A DNA stretch of 35,307 nt from a virus. Numbering within the stretch: the first letter of the stretch is position 1; each line of letters opens with the position of its first letter. The stretch spans positions 1 to 35,307 of the IMG/VR virus record IMGVR_UViG_3300010939_000060; one strand, given 5' to 3'. This document shows positions 12,855 to 19,896 of the stretch, in pieces. Made by a program: the position numbers and the translations under genes. A model generated the notes under the pieces. It searched no databases. It was not told where the DNA came from and was given only the letters and a program-made list of their open reading frames with translations.

Positions 12855-13964
12855 ATGACAAAATTTCTTTATTCAAGCGACCTGAAAAGCGACACCATCA
12901 TGACGCCCAAGGGGGCAATGCTTATCAAGCAATATGCTGAACCCGGTTATATTCGGGGCATTGACCAGGACAAGCGGACCGTTGACTTCATTATTTCCAC
13001 TGGCGATGTTGACCGGGATGGCGATACCATCAGTGTCAAGGGTTGGGAGTTGACCCACTTCAAAAAGAACCCGGTGGTGTTATGGGCGCATGACCATCGC
13101 ATCCCGGCAATCGCCCAGGCCCGGCAGGTCAAGGTCCAGGGCGGCAAACTGGTCAGCCTGGCCACGAAATTCACTGAAAAGGATGAACATGAATTTGGCT
13201 TCATGACGTTTAAATTGCTGGCTGGCGGTTTTCTGAACACCACATCGGTTGGATTTGTTTCCAGGCGCCATGAGCACAATAATGACCGGGGCGGGATTGA
13301 TTTCATTGAGCAGGAACTGCTGGAATTTTCCCTGGTCAACGTACCGTCGAACCCGGAAGCCTTAATCCAGGCGCGGGCCAAGGGCATTGACCTGAAGCCG
13401 ATGAATGAATGGGCGCGGCGCACGCTGGATGAATGGAAGACCGTGAAAAATGACCTGCCCATTTCCCGGCATCAGGTTGAACTGGTACGGAAAAACACCC
13501 TGGAAGGCGAAGTCACCTACACCTTTGGCACCAAAAAACTGGCCGGTGAAGTCATGGACCATGTGAAAAAAGACCTGGACAGCTTTGAGGATGAATGGCT
13601 TGAAAAATTGAAAACCAAGGTGCTGGAAGTAGTCAAGTCACAGCGCGGCATCATTGCTGACGAAGGCGGACCGTTGCCTTTTTTCCCTATGCCTGAGAAA
13701 AAAACAAAGCCGAAAAAAGCCCCGACACTTGCTGACCTGATGGCTGAAGTCCGGGGGTTTAAAAAACAACTCGACGCCGTGATGCTGGAAGTCAGGGAAA
13801 GCAATGAGGGGCAAGAGGAGTTGCAAGATTTGGTCGCCCGTGCTATGGCAAATCTCAAGGTGCCGCACGGTGCCGCAAAATCCAAGAGCGTACAGATGCC
13901 AACTCAGGCGGAAATCACAACCGTTGTTTTAAACGCTGTGAAAGACGCCATGAAGAAAGCATAA
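12855..13964 (+). CDS. Prohead maturation protease
   Basis: This 369-residue protein is the serine protease that cleaves scaffold and capsid N-terminal segments during head maturation. The HK97/U35-type domain covers about residues 30-175: H79 in VLWAHDHRIP, S131 in NTTSVGF, and ELLEFSLVNVPSNPEAL at 154-170. The charged C-terminal part (about 200-369) is probably an elongated helical region and may contribute scaffolding. The start follows ACAAAGGAAAGGCC, after the origin-like gap. It precedes the capsid gene, as in HK97-like phages. Confidence 0.9.
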   Translation: MTKFLYSSDLKSDTIMTPKGAMLIKQYAEPGYIRGIDQDKRTVDFIISTGDVDRDGDTISVKGWELTHFKKNPVVLWAHDHRIPAIAQARQVKVQGGKLVSLATKFTEKDEHEFGFMTFKLLAGGFLNTTSVGFVSRRHEHNNDRGGIDFIEQELLEFSLVNVPSNPEALIQARAKGIDLKPMNEWARRTLDEWKTVKNDLPISRHQVELVRKNTLEGEVTYTFGTKKLAGEVMDHVKKDLDSFEDEWLEKLKTKVLEVVKSQRGIIADEGGPLPFFPMPEKKTKPKKAPTLADLMAEVRGFKKQLDAVMLEVRESNEGQEELQDLVARAMANLKVPHGAAKSKSVQMPTQAEITTVVLNAVKDAMKKA

Positions 13965-13996
13965 TCTAACCGATTGATTTTGAAAGGAAAAATCAA

Positions 13997-15415
13997 ATGA
14001 AAATTCTGGAAAGGCTTAAAGCCGTACTTGCCAAATTACAGGCGGACGTTGACAAGCTTGGTGATGCGGCAACGGATGAACAAACCGAAAAACTGAAGGG
14101 TCTTAAGGCGGACATCACCGAACTTGAGGCAATCTCAGCGGCCAAACCTAAGACCGATGAAGCCGATGGCAAGAAAAAACCAATGGTCAAAACAACTCCG
14201 GCCGATGATTTTGACGCCGAAAAGTTCATGACGGACCTGAAGAAAACCGTCAAGGACACGGTTGATGATGCCGTAAAAGAAAAAGGCTTCACCGACAAAA
14301 ACATTGCCGTTCTCAAGGGCGGTGTTTCCAAGGCCGAGGTTGAAAAGTTCAATGACATCGGGAAGGAAAGTGAGGAAGACCAGGCAAAAACACGCTTTGG
14401 CAAATTGCTGGCGGTTCATGTCATGCACAAATTCAATCCCTATGGCGCATCTTATTTCATTGAAAATATCAGCGATGAAAAGCTGAAGGACAGCCTGGAA
14501 AAATCTTTGTTGTCCACTGTCTTTGATGCCGGCGGGTCAACAGTCCGTGAAGATATGGCGGAAGAAATCATTGACCTGTTGCGTCCGGCCAGTGTTGTCC
14601 GGCGTGCCGGTCCGCGCATGGTTACAATTCCGCGCGGCAATTTCGGCATGGACAAGCTGACCGCCGGTGCGACCGCGACTTGGGGTGAGGAAGGCACTAA
14701 CACCAATGCGTCACAGCAAAAAACTGGTCAAATCAAACTGGTGGCGCACAAGCTGACGGTCATCATCCCTGTCACCAATGAACTGTTGCGCTATACCTCT
14801 GGCAAGGCCATGCAGTTGGCTCAGAATGACGCACTTCGCATCATGGGCACGACAGAAGATGTGGCGTTCCTGCGCGGCTCTGGCACGCTGTCACAGCCCA
14901 AGGGGATGCGGAACCATGCGCTTGCTGGCAACGTATTCGCCACGGCTGGCGCAACTGCCGCCAATGTTGAAAGTGATGTCAACATCATGATTACCAATCT
15001 GGAAGGCAAAGACATCGGGATGGTCAAACCCGCCTGGTTTGGCGTGCCCCGTTCGCGTGGCAACATCGGTGCCTTGCGTGAGGCCGCTGGCGGCAACCGG
15101 GTCTTCCCCGAAATGCGCGGGTCAACCCCGTTGCTTGAAGGACATCCCTGGTGGAGCACCAACAACATCCCCTCAAATCTTGGGGGCGGGTCCAATGAAA
15201 CCGAAATCTTGCTGGCCGATATGGAAGACCAGTTGATTGCGAATGTTGATGAAATCACGCTTGCCGTGGTGGATGGTGCCGCTTATCTCGACAGCACCGG
15301 AACATTGCTGTCCGGGTTCAGCCGGAATGAAACTGTCATCCGCATGGTCCTGCACGTTGATTTTGCCACTTTGCACAGCGAAAGCATCAGCGTCATGACC
15401 GGCGTGACCTATTAA
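13997..15415 (+). CDS. Major capsid protein (HK97 fold)
   Basis: This is a 472-residue protein. Residues 1 to about 125 form a charged coiled-coil delta (scaffold) domain (LERLKAVLAKLQADVDKLG...). The shell-forming domain starts around 170 with STVFDAGGSTVREDMAEEIIDLLRP and continues PRMVTIPRGNFGMDKL, ATWGEEGTNTNASQQKTGQIKL and LRGSGTLSQPKGM, all characteristic of HK97-type capsid proteins. Cleavage by the upstream protease probably removes the delta domain; the site is not evident. GAAAGGAAAAATCAA is the ribosome binding site. Confidence 0.92.
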   Translation: MKILERLKAVLAKLQADVDKLGDAATDEQTEKLKGLKADITELEAISAAKPKTDEADGKKKPMVKTTPADDFDAEKFMTDLKKTVKDTVDDAVKEKGFTDKNIAVLKGGVSKAEVEKFNDIGKESEEDQAKTRFGKLLAVHVMHKFNPYGASYFIENISDEKLKDSLEKSLLSTVFDAGGSTVREDMAEEIIDLLRPASVVRRAGPRMVTIPRGNFGMDKLTAGATATWGEEGTNTNASQQKTGQIKLVAHKLTVIIPVTNELLRYTSGKAMQLAQNDALRIMGTTEDVAFLRGSGTLSQPKGMRNHALAGNVFATAGATAANVESDVNIMITNLEGKDIGMVKPAWFGVPRSRGNIGALREAAGGNRVFPEMRGSTPLLEGHPWWSTNNIPSNLGGGSNETEILLADMEDQLIANVDEITLAVVDGAAYLDSTGTLLSGFSRNETVIRMVLHVDFATLHSESISVMTGVTY

Positions 15416-15458
15416 GGGCACAACGGTTTGACAAAAACCTCAAGAAAGGAACGGAAAA

Positions 15459-15869
15459 ATGGAAGTGAAACATGACATTGGTGCCCTGCTGAAAAGCCTG
15501 ATTGGGATTTCACCACAGAACAGCGCCGGTGCCACCATCAATGGCACGGGATTTTCCCGTGACGGGTTTGACAGTTGCGTCCTGGTAGTGGCCGCTGGCG
15601 CGACAACCGGCGCACCAACCAGCTTCACGGTTGATGGTAAACTGCAATCAAGCGATGCGGTTGGTGGCACCTACGCCGACATTACCGGAGCGGCAATCAC
15701 GGCCTTGACCGCAATTGATACCATCGGCAACAAGAATGTTGACCTTGGTGCGATTGACGAGTTTATCCGGGCGGTTGTCATAACTGCCTTTGTCGGGGGC
15801 ACAGCGCCGACAGTGGATGTCGCGGCGGTTGTCATCCTTGGTGGTGCTGACGTATTGCCAGCCGCTTAA
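15459..15869 (+). CDS. Hypothetical virion protein after the capsid
   Basis: This 136-residue protein is rich in Ala, Gly, Thr and Val (DSCVLVVAAGATTGAPTSFTVDGKLQSSDAVGG...), predicted all-beta, with a strong ribosome binding site (AAGAAAGGAACGGAAAA). Its position immediately after the major capsid gene and before a terminator suggests a high-copy capsid-associated or decoration protein. This is inference from position. Confidence 0.6.
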   Translation: MEVKHDIGALLKSLIGISPQNSAGATINGTGFSRDGFDSCVLVVAAGATTGAPTSFTVDGKLQSSDAVGGTYADITGAAITALTAIDTIGNKNVDLGAIDEFIRAVVITAFVGGTAPTVDVAAVVILGGADVLPAA

Positions 15870-15886
15870 AGCTAAGGAATAAACCG

Positions 15887-15930
15887 AAAGGGGGAAGGGT
15901 CGGCATGACGTTGCCCCTTCCCCTTTTGTT
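15887..15930 (+). terminator. Rho-independent terminator inside the late operon
   Basis: AAAGGGGGAAGGG (15887-15899) pairs with CCCCTTCCCCTTTT (15914-15927), with one bulged G and a ~14-base loop, and ends in TTTTGTTT. It separates the capsid genes from the connector and tail genes and probably acts as a partial terminator that keeps capsid transcripts more abundant than tail transcripts. Confidence 0.75.
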
Positions 15931-15950
15931 TAAAACCGAAAGGAAGACCT

Positions 15951-16334
15951 ATGCCTGAAGACAAAACACCAAAAGAAGGCCCCGGTATAATGGAGCGCCG
16001 TGACCGCTTTCATAAGGATTACAGTGCCCCGACCAGGCCGGACTTGGTATCATTCCGTTTTTCACGTTCCGCCATGAATTACATGCCCGGTGACGTGGCC
16101 GGGTTCAGCAAGGAACAATGCCAGGCTTTTGCAAAGCGCGGATGGGGGGAAACCCTGGCCAACCATGAGAAGCATGTCAAGGCAGATGCGGCCAAGAATG
16201 CCGCTGAGGCCAAGGCCAAACAAAAGCAGAATGAGGCTGACCGGAAGGCCAGGTTGAAAGGTGCCGCCGCACAGAAAGCCCTGGATGAAGCCAAGGCCAA
16301 AGAGGAAGCTGAGGCCAAGGCCCAGGCAAAATAG
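15951..16334 (+). CDS. Hypothetical protein with charged coiled-coil tail
   Basis: This is a 127-residue protein. The first ~75 residues include VSFRFSRSAMNYMPGDVAGFSKEQCQAFAKRGWGE, seen in small phage proteins between capsid and connector genes. The last ~50 residues are an Ala/Lys/Glu-rich helix (AAEAKAKQKQNEADRKARLKG...), probably a coiled coil. It follows the terminator and has ribosome binding site CCGAAAGGAAGACCT. A role in head completion is possible but unproven. Confidence 0.6.
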   Translation: MPEDKTPKEGPGIMERRDRFHKDYSAPTRPDLVSFRFSRSAMNYMPGDVAGFSKEQCQAFAKRGWGETLANHEKHVKADAAKNAAEAKAKQKQNEADRKARLKGAAAQKALDEAKAKEEAEAKAQAK

Positions 16335-17195
16335 GTGCTGACATTCAGAACAAAGCCCCTGTTCACCAACCTGACCAGCCTGGTAGCGGTCAAGGAAGCC
16401 CTGAGCATTACAGGAAGCGCCAGTGATACCATCCTGAAACGGATGATTGTCCAGGCATCCAGCGTCTTCCGCACCTTCACCGGACGGACATTTGTGCGGG
16501 GCTTTGTAACTGAAACCTTATCGTCCGTTGGTGAACTGGAATTGTTGCTGGATTTGACGCCAGTGGTGTTGCTGGAAGCGGTCCGCTACAAAACCGAAAC
16601 CGTGACAGACCTGTCACAGATTTCAATTCAGGATGCTAACGCCGGGATTTTATTGAACCGCAATCTTTGGAACAATACCTTCACACGGGATGCCGCGACC
16701 ATCGGCGGCGACATCAACCCGCACCAGTCCTTGCCCGATTATGACATTGATTATTCAGCCGGTTATTTTGTCCCGGATGATGACATTGCCAGTACCAGCA
16801 TCAGCGCGTCCAGCACGGATGACAGTTTCAATCTGTCCAGCGGGACGTTTCCCTTGCTGGTGGCCGGTGATACTTTTGTGGTGGCCGGGTTTGTTGATGG
16901 GGCCAACAACGGAACCTTCACCGTGGTCACGCGAGCGAGCGCAAAAATCACCGTGGCGGAAGCCCTGGTCACGGAAGCCGCCGGGCCAAGCGTCACCCTG
17001 GCTGTCAACAATCTGCCTGAAGATATTGAACTGGCAATCATCAAGGCGGTGGTTCATTTTCATGAAAGCCGCGCCGCTGACCCGGCAATCAAATCTGAAA
17101 AAATCGGGGACTATGCCCGCACACTTTTTGACCAGGGCGTTGGTGACATTTTCGGGTCAATCCCATCATTGCGTCATTGGGTAAGGATTGGGTGA
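16335..17195 (+). CDS. Head-tail adaptor with inserted beta domain
   Basis: This 286-residue protein has a GTG start directly after the preceding TAG. The N- and C-terminal parts (SLVAVKEALSITGSASDTILKRMIVQAS...FTGRTF and LPEDIELAIIKAVVHFHESRA) fit gp6-like head-tail adaptors, which are helical. A beta-rich insertion at about residues 150-220 (DDSFNLSSGTFPLLVAGDTFVVAGFVDGANNGTFTVV) resembles Ig-like modules found on several virion proteins and makes it longer than usual for the family. Confidence 0.7.
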   Translation: MLTFRTKPLFTNLTSLVAVKEALSITGSASDTILKRMIVQASSVFRTFTGRTFVRGFVTETLSSVGELELLLDLTPVVLLEAVRYKTETVTDLSQISIQDANAGILLNRNLWNNTFTRDAATIGGDINPHQSLPDYDIDYSAGYFVPDDDIASTSISASSTDDSFNLSSGTFPLLVAGDTFVVAGFVDGANNGTFTVVTRASAKITVAEALVTEAAGPSVTLAVNNLPEDIELAIIKAVVHFHESRAADPAIKSEKIGDYARTLFDQGVGDIFGSIPSLRHWVRIG

Positions 17196-17198
17196 GGT

Positions 17199-17528
17199 AT
17201 GTCCCTGAGCGGTCTTTTAAAGGATACCGGCACCATCAAACGCGTGGGACGTACTGCCACCGGCCAGGGGGGCTTTGCTGAGGCCTTGGCGGACGTTGAA
17301 ACGAATATCCCCTGCCGGGTTCATGCCGCGTCTTCTGCCGACCGGCAAATTGCCGTGAAGGACAATCGCGCCGTGACCCATGCGTCATACTGGAACGCCG
17401 GAATTGATGTGAAGCGCAAGGACACTGTTGTCATCAACGGCACGACCTTCAGCGTGGTGGCCCTGTTACCCCCTAGCAAGGCGCATCACCTGAAGGTTTT
17501 GCTGGAAGAAATCCAGGAAGGCGGATGA
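17199..17528 (+). CDS. Head closure / head-tail joining protein
   Basis: This 109-residue protein starts MSLSGLLKDTGTIKRVGRTATGQGGF, matching the SPP1 gp16 / HK97-type head closure family: the D-x-x-T-I-x-R opening, then a small beta barrel with KRKDTVVINGTTFSVVALLPP. It lies between the adaptor and the gp10-like gene, the canonical order. Confidence 0.75.
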   Translation: MSLSGLLKDTGTIKRVGRTATGQGGFAEALADVETNIPCRVHAASSADRQIAVKDNRAVTHASYWNAGIDVKRKDTVVINGTTFSVVALLPPSKAHHLKVLLEEIQEGG

Positions 17529-17529
17529 T

Positions 17530-17955
17530 ATGGCGGCACGGATTAGATGGCATCAAAAGCGGTTTGAAGCAAAACTGAAACGTGAAGTCTCTAAACGGAT
17601 GGCGCTGGCGGTCGAACTTGTCAAGGGCACCGCGCGGACCTTGATTTCCAGGGGTCAGCCGCTTGGTGTGGTAAAATCAGGAAAAACAGCGGGTCGGCGA
17701 TTTGGCCTGGACCCATCCAAGCCCGGCGAACCCCCCAAGAAAGTGGAAGGGCGGTTGTTCAACAGCATTGCCGCGCGGGTTGTTGATAGCGGCACCACCA
17801 TCACCGGCCAAGTTGGGACCAATGTGATATACGCCCGCAGGCTGGAATTGGGCACGAAAGGAAATCAGCAAAGGACCAAGAGGCCGTTCTTGCGTCCGGC
17901 CCTGAAGCAAAACATTCCGGTCATCAGGAAAATCTTTGGGGCCAGAAGACGATGA
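17530..17955 (+). CDS. HK97 gp10-like neck protein
   Basis: This 141-residue basic protein has the gp10-like hallmark VIYARRLELGTKG...RPFLRPALKQN at residues about 100-130 and a middle part GRLFNSIAARVV. Proteins of this family sit at the head-tail interface. It ends in an ATGA overlap with the tail terminator gene. Confidence 0.82.
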   Translation: MAARIRWHQKRFEAKLKREVSKRMALAVELVKGTARTLISRGQPLGVVKSGKTAGRRFGLDPSKPGEPPKKVEGRLFNSIAARVVDSGTTITGQVGTNVIYARRLELGTKGNQQRTKRPFLRPALKQNIPVIRKIFGARRR

Positions 17956-18362
17956 GCGACATGACCAAAGCGGTGTTTGATGTGCTGAACGGGGACGGTC
18001 CCCTGACGGCTTTACTTGGCACTACCGAAGGGGCACCTTCAATCTTCACTTCGGACGTCCCCGGCAATGCCGTGTTCCCTTACCTGGTCAGCATCGGTGA
18101 AATCAACCAGCTTCCCTTTGATGACAAGACCCAAGAGGGGCGTGAGGTTGACCGCGACATTGAATGTTATGCCGATGCTGACGGGGACGCCAGAACTGTG
18201 GAGGATATTGCGGAAAAGGTCCGGGCGCTGTTCCACAGGAAGATGATGACGATTGCCAATTTTACCAACGTCATCACCCGTGTTCGCGGACCGCATGTAA
18301 ACGATGGTGATGGTTATTATGGCCGGGTTGTGACCGTCACTTTCATGCTTGATAAACTTTAA
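17952..18362 (+). CDS. Tail terminator (DUF3168-like)
   Basis: This 136-residue protein (MTKAVFDVLNGDGPLTALLG..., VFPYLVSIGEINQLPFDD..., DIECYADADGDARTVEDIAEKVRALF, then the strand RVVTVTFMLDK) matches DUF3168 tail-completion proteins that cap the tail tube. It is in the expected position before the tail tube gene. Confidence 0.8.
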   Translation: MSDMTKAVFDVLNGDGPLTALLGTTEGAPSIFTSDVPGNAVFPYLVSIGEINQLPFDDKTQEGREVDRDIECYADADGDARTVEDIAEKVRALFHRKMMTIANFTNVITRVRGPHVNDGDGYYGRVVTVTFMLDKL

Positions 18363-18378
18363 GAAAGGACTTTTTAAA

Positions 18379-18684
18379 ATGTTTGGAATGGTAAAACTTG
18401 AGCCGGGCGGGATGTTTTTGAAAGACATCGCCAGTCCCTTCGACAGGGCTGGCTTTGCCAAATTCGCCAATAATGGACACGGCGTGCTGGTGTTCCACAA
18501 CACCGGAAAAAAAACCGCGACCGTTAAAATCCAGCGGGACCCGAAGACTGTTGAAATCAAATTGCCGCCAGGGACGGTAGTGGTGGCCGGGAAGTTTCCC
18601 CCGCCAATTTTCAATAAAGGGACTGGTCAACTGTGTTTGCATTGTGCTACCGGCAAAGAAATCCTTGTTGGACTTATTTTTTAA
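18379..18684 (+). CDS. Small structural-like protein, paralogue of 8245 gene
   Basis: This 101-residue protein (MFGMVKLEPGGMFLKDIASPFDRAGFAKFANNGHGVLVFHNTGKKTATVKI...) shares the layout of the first late gene: N-G-x-x-V-L-V/I-x-x-N, a TVKI strand, then a P-P-x-x-F/W-N turn. It sits between the tail terminator and tail tube genes. The start follows AAGAAAGGACTTTTTAAA. Exact role unknown. Confidence 0.55.
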   Translation: MFGMVKLEPGGMFLKDIASPFDRAGFAKFANNGHGVLVFHNTGKKTATVKIQRDPKTVEIKLPPGTVVVAGKFPPPIFNKGTGQLCLHCATGKEILVGLIF

Positions 18685-18707
18685 TTTGACAAAAAAGGAA
18701 CCTGAAA

Positions 18708-19109
18708 ATGATTAACGGAACGGTTATTTTACTTGCTGTTCGGACAGGAACCGGCCCGGATGTTTACACCGATGTTGGTGGTCAGCGTGGCATCAGTTTT
18801 GATGAAAATGTGGATGAAATTGACATCAGCAACAAAATTGATGGTGCTGATTTCAAGATGCTTCCAGGACGGCGCAAGCAAACTTTCCAGCTTGACGCTT
18901 CTTATTTGCGGAGTGAAACGGCTTTCACCACCCTTCAGAGTGCAATCCGCGCGGGCACAAAAATCCGCATCAGGCGTAGCGATGCGGGATCGGATATTGA
19001 ACAGGCTGACGGTTATTTGACCAGCATTTCAGAAAATCATCCTGACCAGGATAATTCAGTTGTGTCGATTGCCGGCACCATTGATGGTCCTTGGGGCGCA
19101 ATTGTCTGA
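18708..19109 (+). CDS. Major tail tube protein
   Basis: This 133-residue protein (MINGTVILLAVRTGTG..., DENVDEIDISNKIDGADFKMLPGRRKQTFQLDASYL...) has the TP901-1-type tail tube pattern, also seen in RcGTA g9: an early SNK/D-I-S motif, then G-x-x-x-x-x-x-x-L-D, and a C-terminal IAGTIDGPWGA strand. Many copies stack to form the tail tube. AAAAAAGGAACCTGAAA is a strong ribosome binding site. Confidence 0.85.
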   Translation: MINGTVILLAVRTGTGPDVYTDVGGQRGISFDENVDEIDISNKIDGADFKMLPGRRKQTFQLDASYLRSETAFTTLQSAIRAGTKIRIRRSDAGSDIEQADGYLTSISENHPDQDNSVVSIAGTIDGPWGAIV

Positions 19110-19129
19110 TAGTTGAAAGGAACGCCGCC

Positions 19130-19486
19130 ATGACAACCCAACCAACCATCCTGAAGTTGGATGATAAAACTTTGAAGCTGTACTATGACGGAAATGCTTT
19201 CTGTGAACTTGAAGACCGATTTGGATGCAAAAGTTTTGATGATTTCCTGACCCTTCTTGGTAAAAAAAAGGTTTCCATGAAAACAATCATAACCTTGGTT
19301 TGGGCCGGGGCTTTGCATCACCAACCCGACATCACGGAAACCGATGTCGGGAGGGCCGAGATTGGTGCCTTGTTGGGCGCATTGGTTGTCTGCACGAAAG
19401 CAATCTACGAAGCAATGCCCCAGACCGCCGATGTGCCAGCTTTTACCAAAGCCAAGGAGAACCAGAAGGGGAAAAAAGCGGCTTGA
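19130..19486 (+). CDS. Tail assembly chaperone, GTA g10-like
   Basis: This 118-residue protein (LKLDDKTLKLYYDGNAFCELEDRFG..., KTIITLVWAGALHHQPDITETDVG) fits the GTA/phage tail assembly chaperone family. Such proteins coat the tape measure during tail-tube assembly. The start was taken at the ATG after TTGAAAGGAACGCCGCC. Its TGA stop overlaps the TTG start of the next gene. Confidence 0.75.
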   Translation: MTTQPTILKLDDKTLKLYYDGNAFCELEDRFGCKSFDDFLTLLGKKKVSMKTIITLVWAGALHHQPDITETDVGRAEIGALLGALVVCTKAIYEAMPQTADVPAFTKAKENQKGKKAA

Positions 19487-19896
19487 AAAAAGCTGCACCA
19501 CCTGGAATTTTTCCTTGGCTTGAATGGGAAGCAATCGCTTACGGCGCATTGGGCTTAAGGCCCTGGGAGTTCTGGAAACTGACGCCGCGCCAGTTTGTCA
19601 AAATGGTCTATGGCCAGGCCGAACATCTTCAAAGAATTGTTATTGTCCAGGCATGGTGGACATCCTCACTGGTGATGGCTGGCTTCAGCAAAAAAGGCTT
19701 GCCGCCGCTGGCAAGGTTTTTAGATGTGCTCAGCGGTGAACTGCTGGAAGAACATATCAAGGCGGATGCGGCGCAAAAGAAAAAAGATTACGAGGAAATC
19801 GTAAAAAGATTAGGCGATGGCACCACCAGCAAAGCCCAGGATGAAGCCGCAATGAAAGCATATATAAAACGGGAAAAGGAAAAACATGCCGGTTGA
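19483..19896 (+). CDS. Tail assembly chaperone, GTA g10.1/TAC_6-like
   Basis: This 137-residue protein begins at a TTG inside the previous stop (cTTGA), with AAGGGG ten bases upstream. Residues 8-45 (IFPWLEWEAIAYGALGLRPWEFWKLTPRQFVKMV) match the short TAC family that follows g10 in gene transfer agents. The C-terminal half is a charged helix, longer than in the GTA protein. The frame is -1 relative to g10, so a frameshift product is conceivable, but no properly phased slippery heptamer is present. Confidence 0.75.
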   Translation: MKKAAPPGIFPWLEWEAIAYGALGLRPWEFWKLTPRQFVKMVYGQAEHLQRIVIVQAWWTSSLVMAGFSKKGLPPLARFLDVLSGELLEEHIKADAAQKKKDYEEIVKRLGDGTTSKAQDEAAMKAYIKREKEKHAG

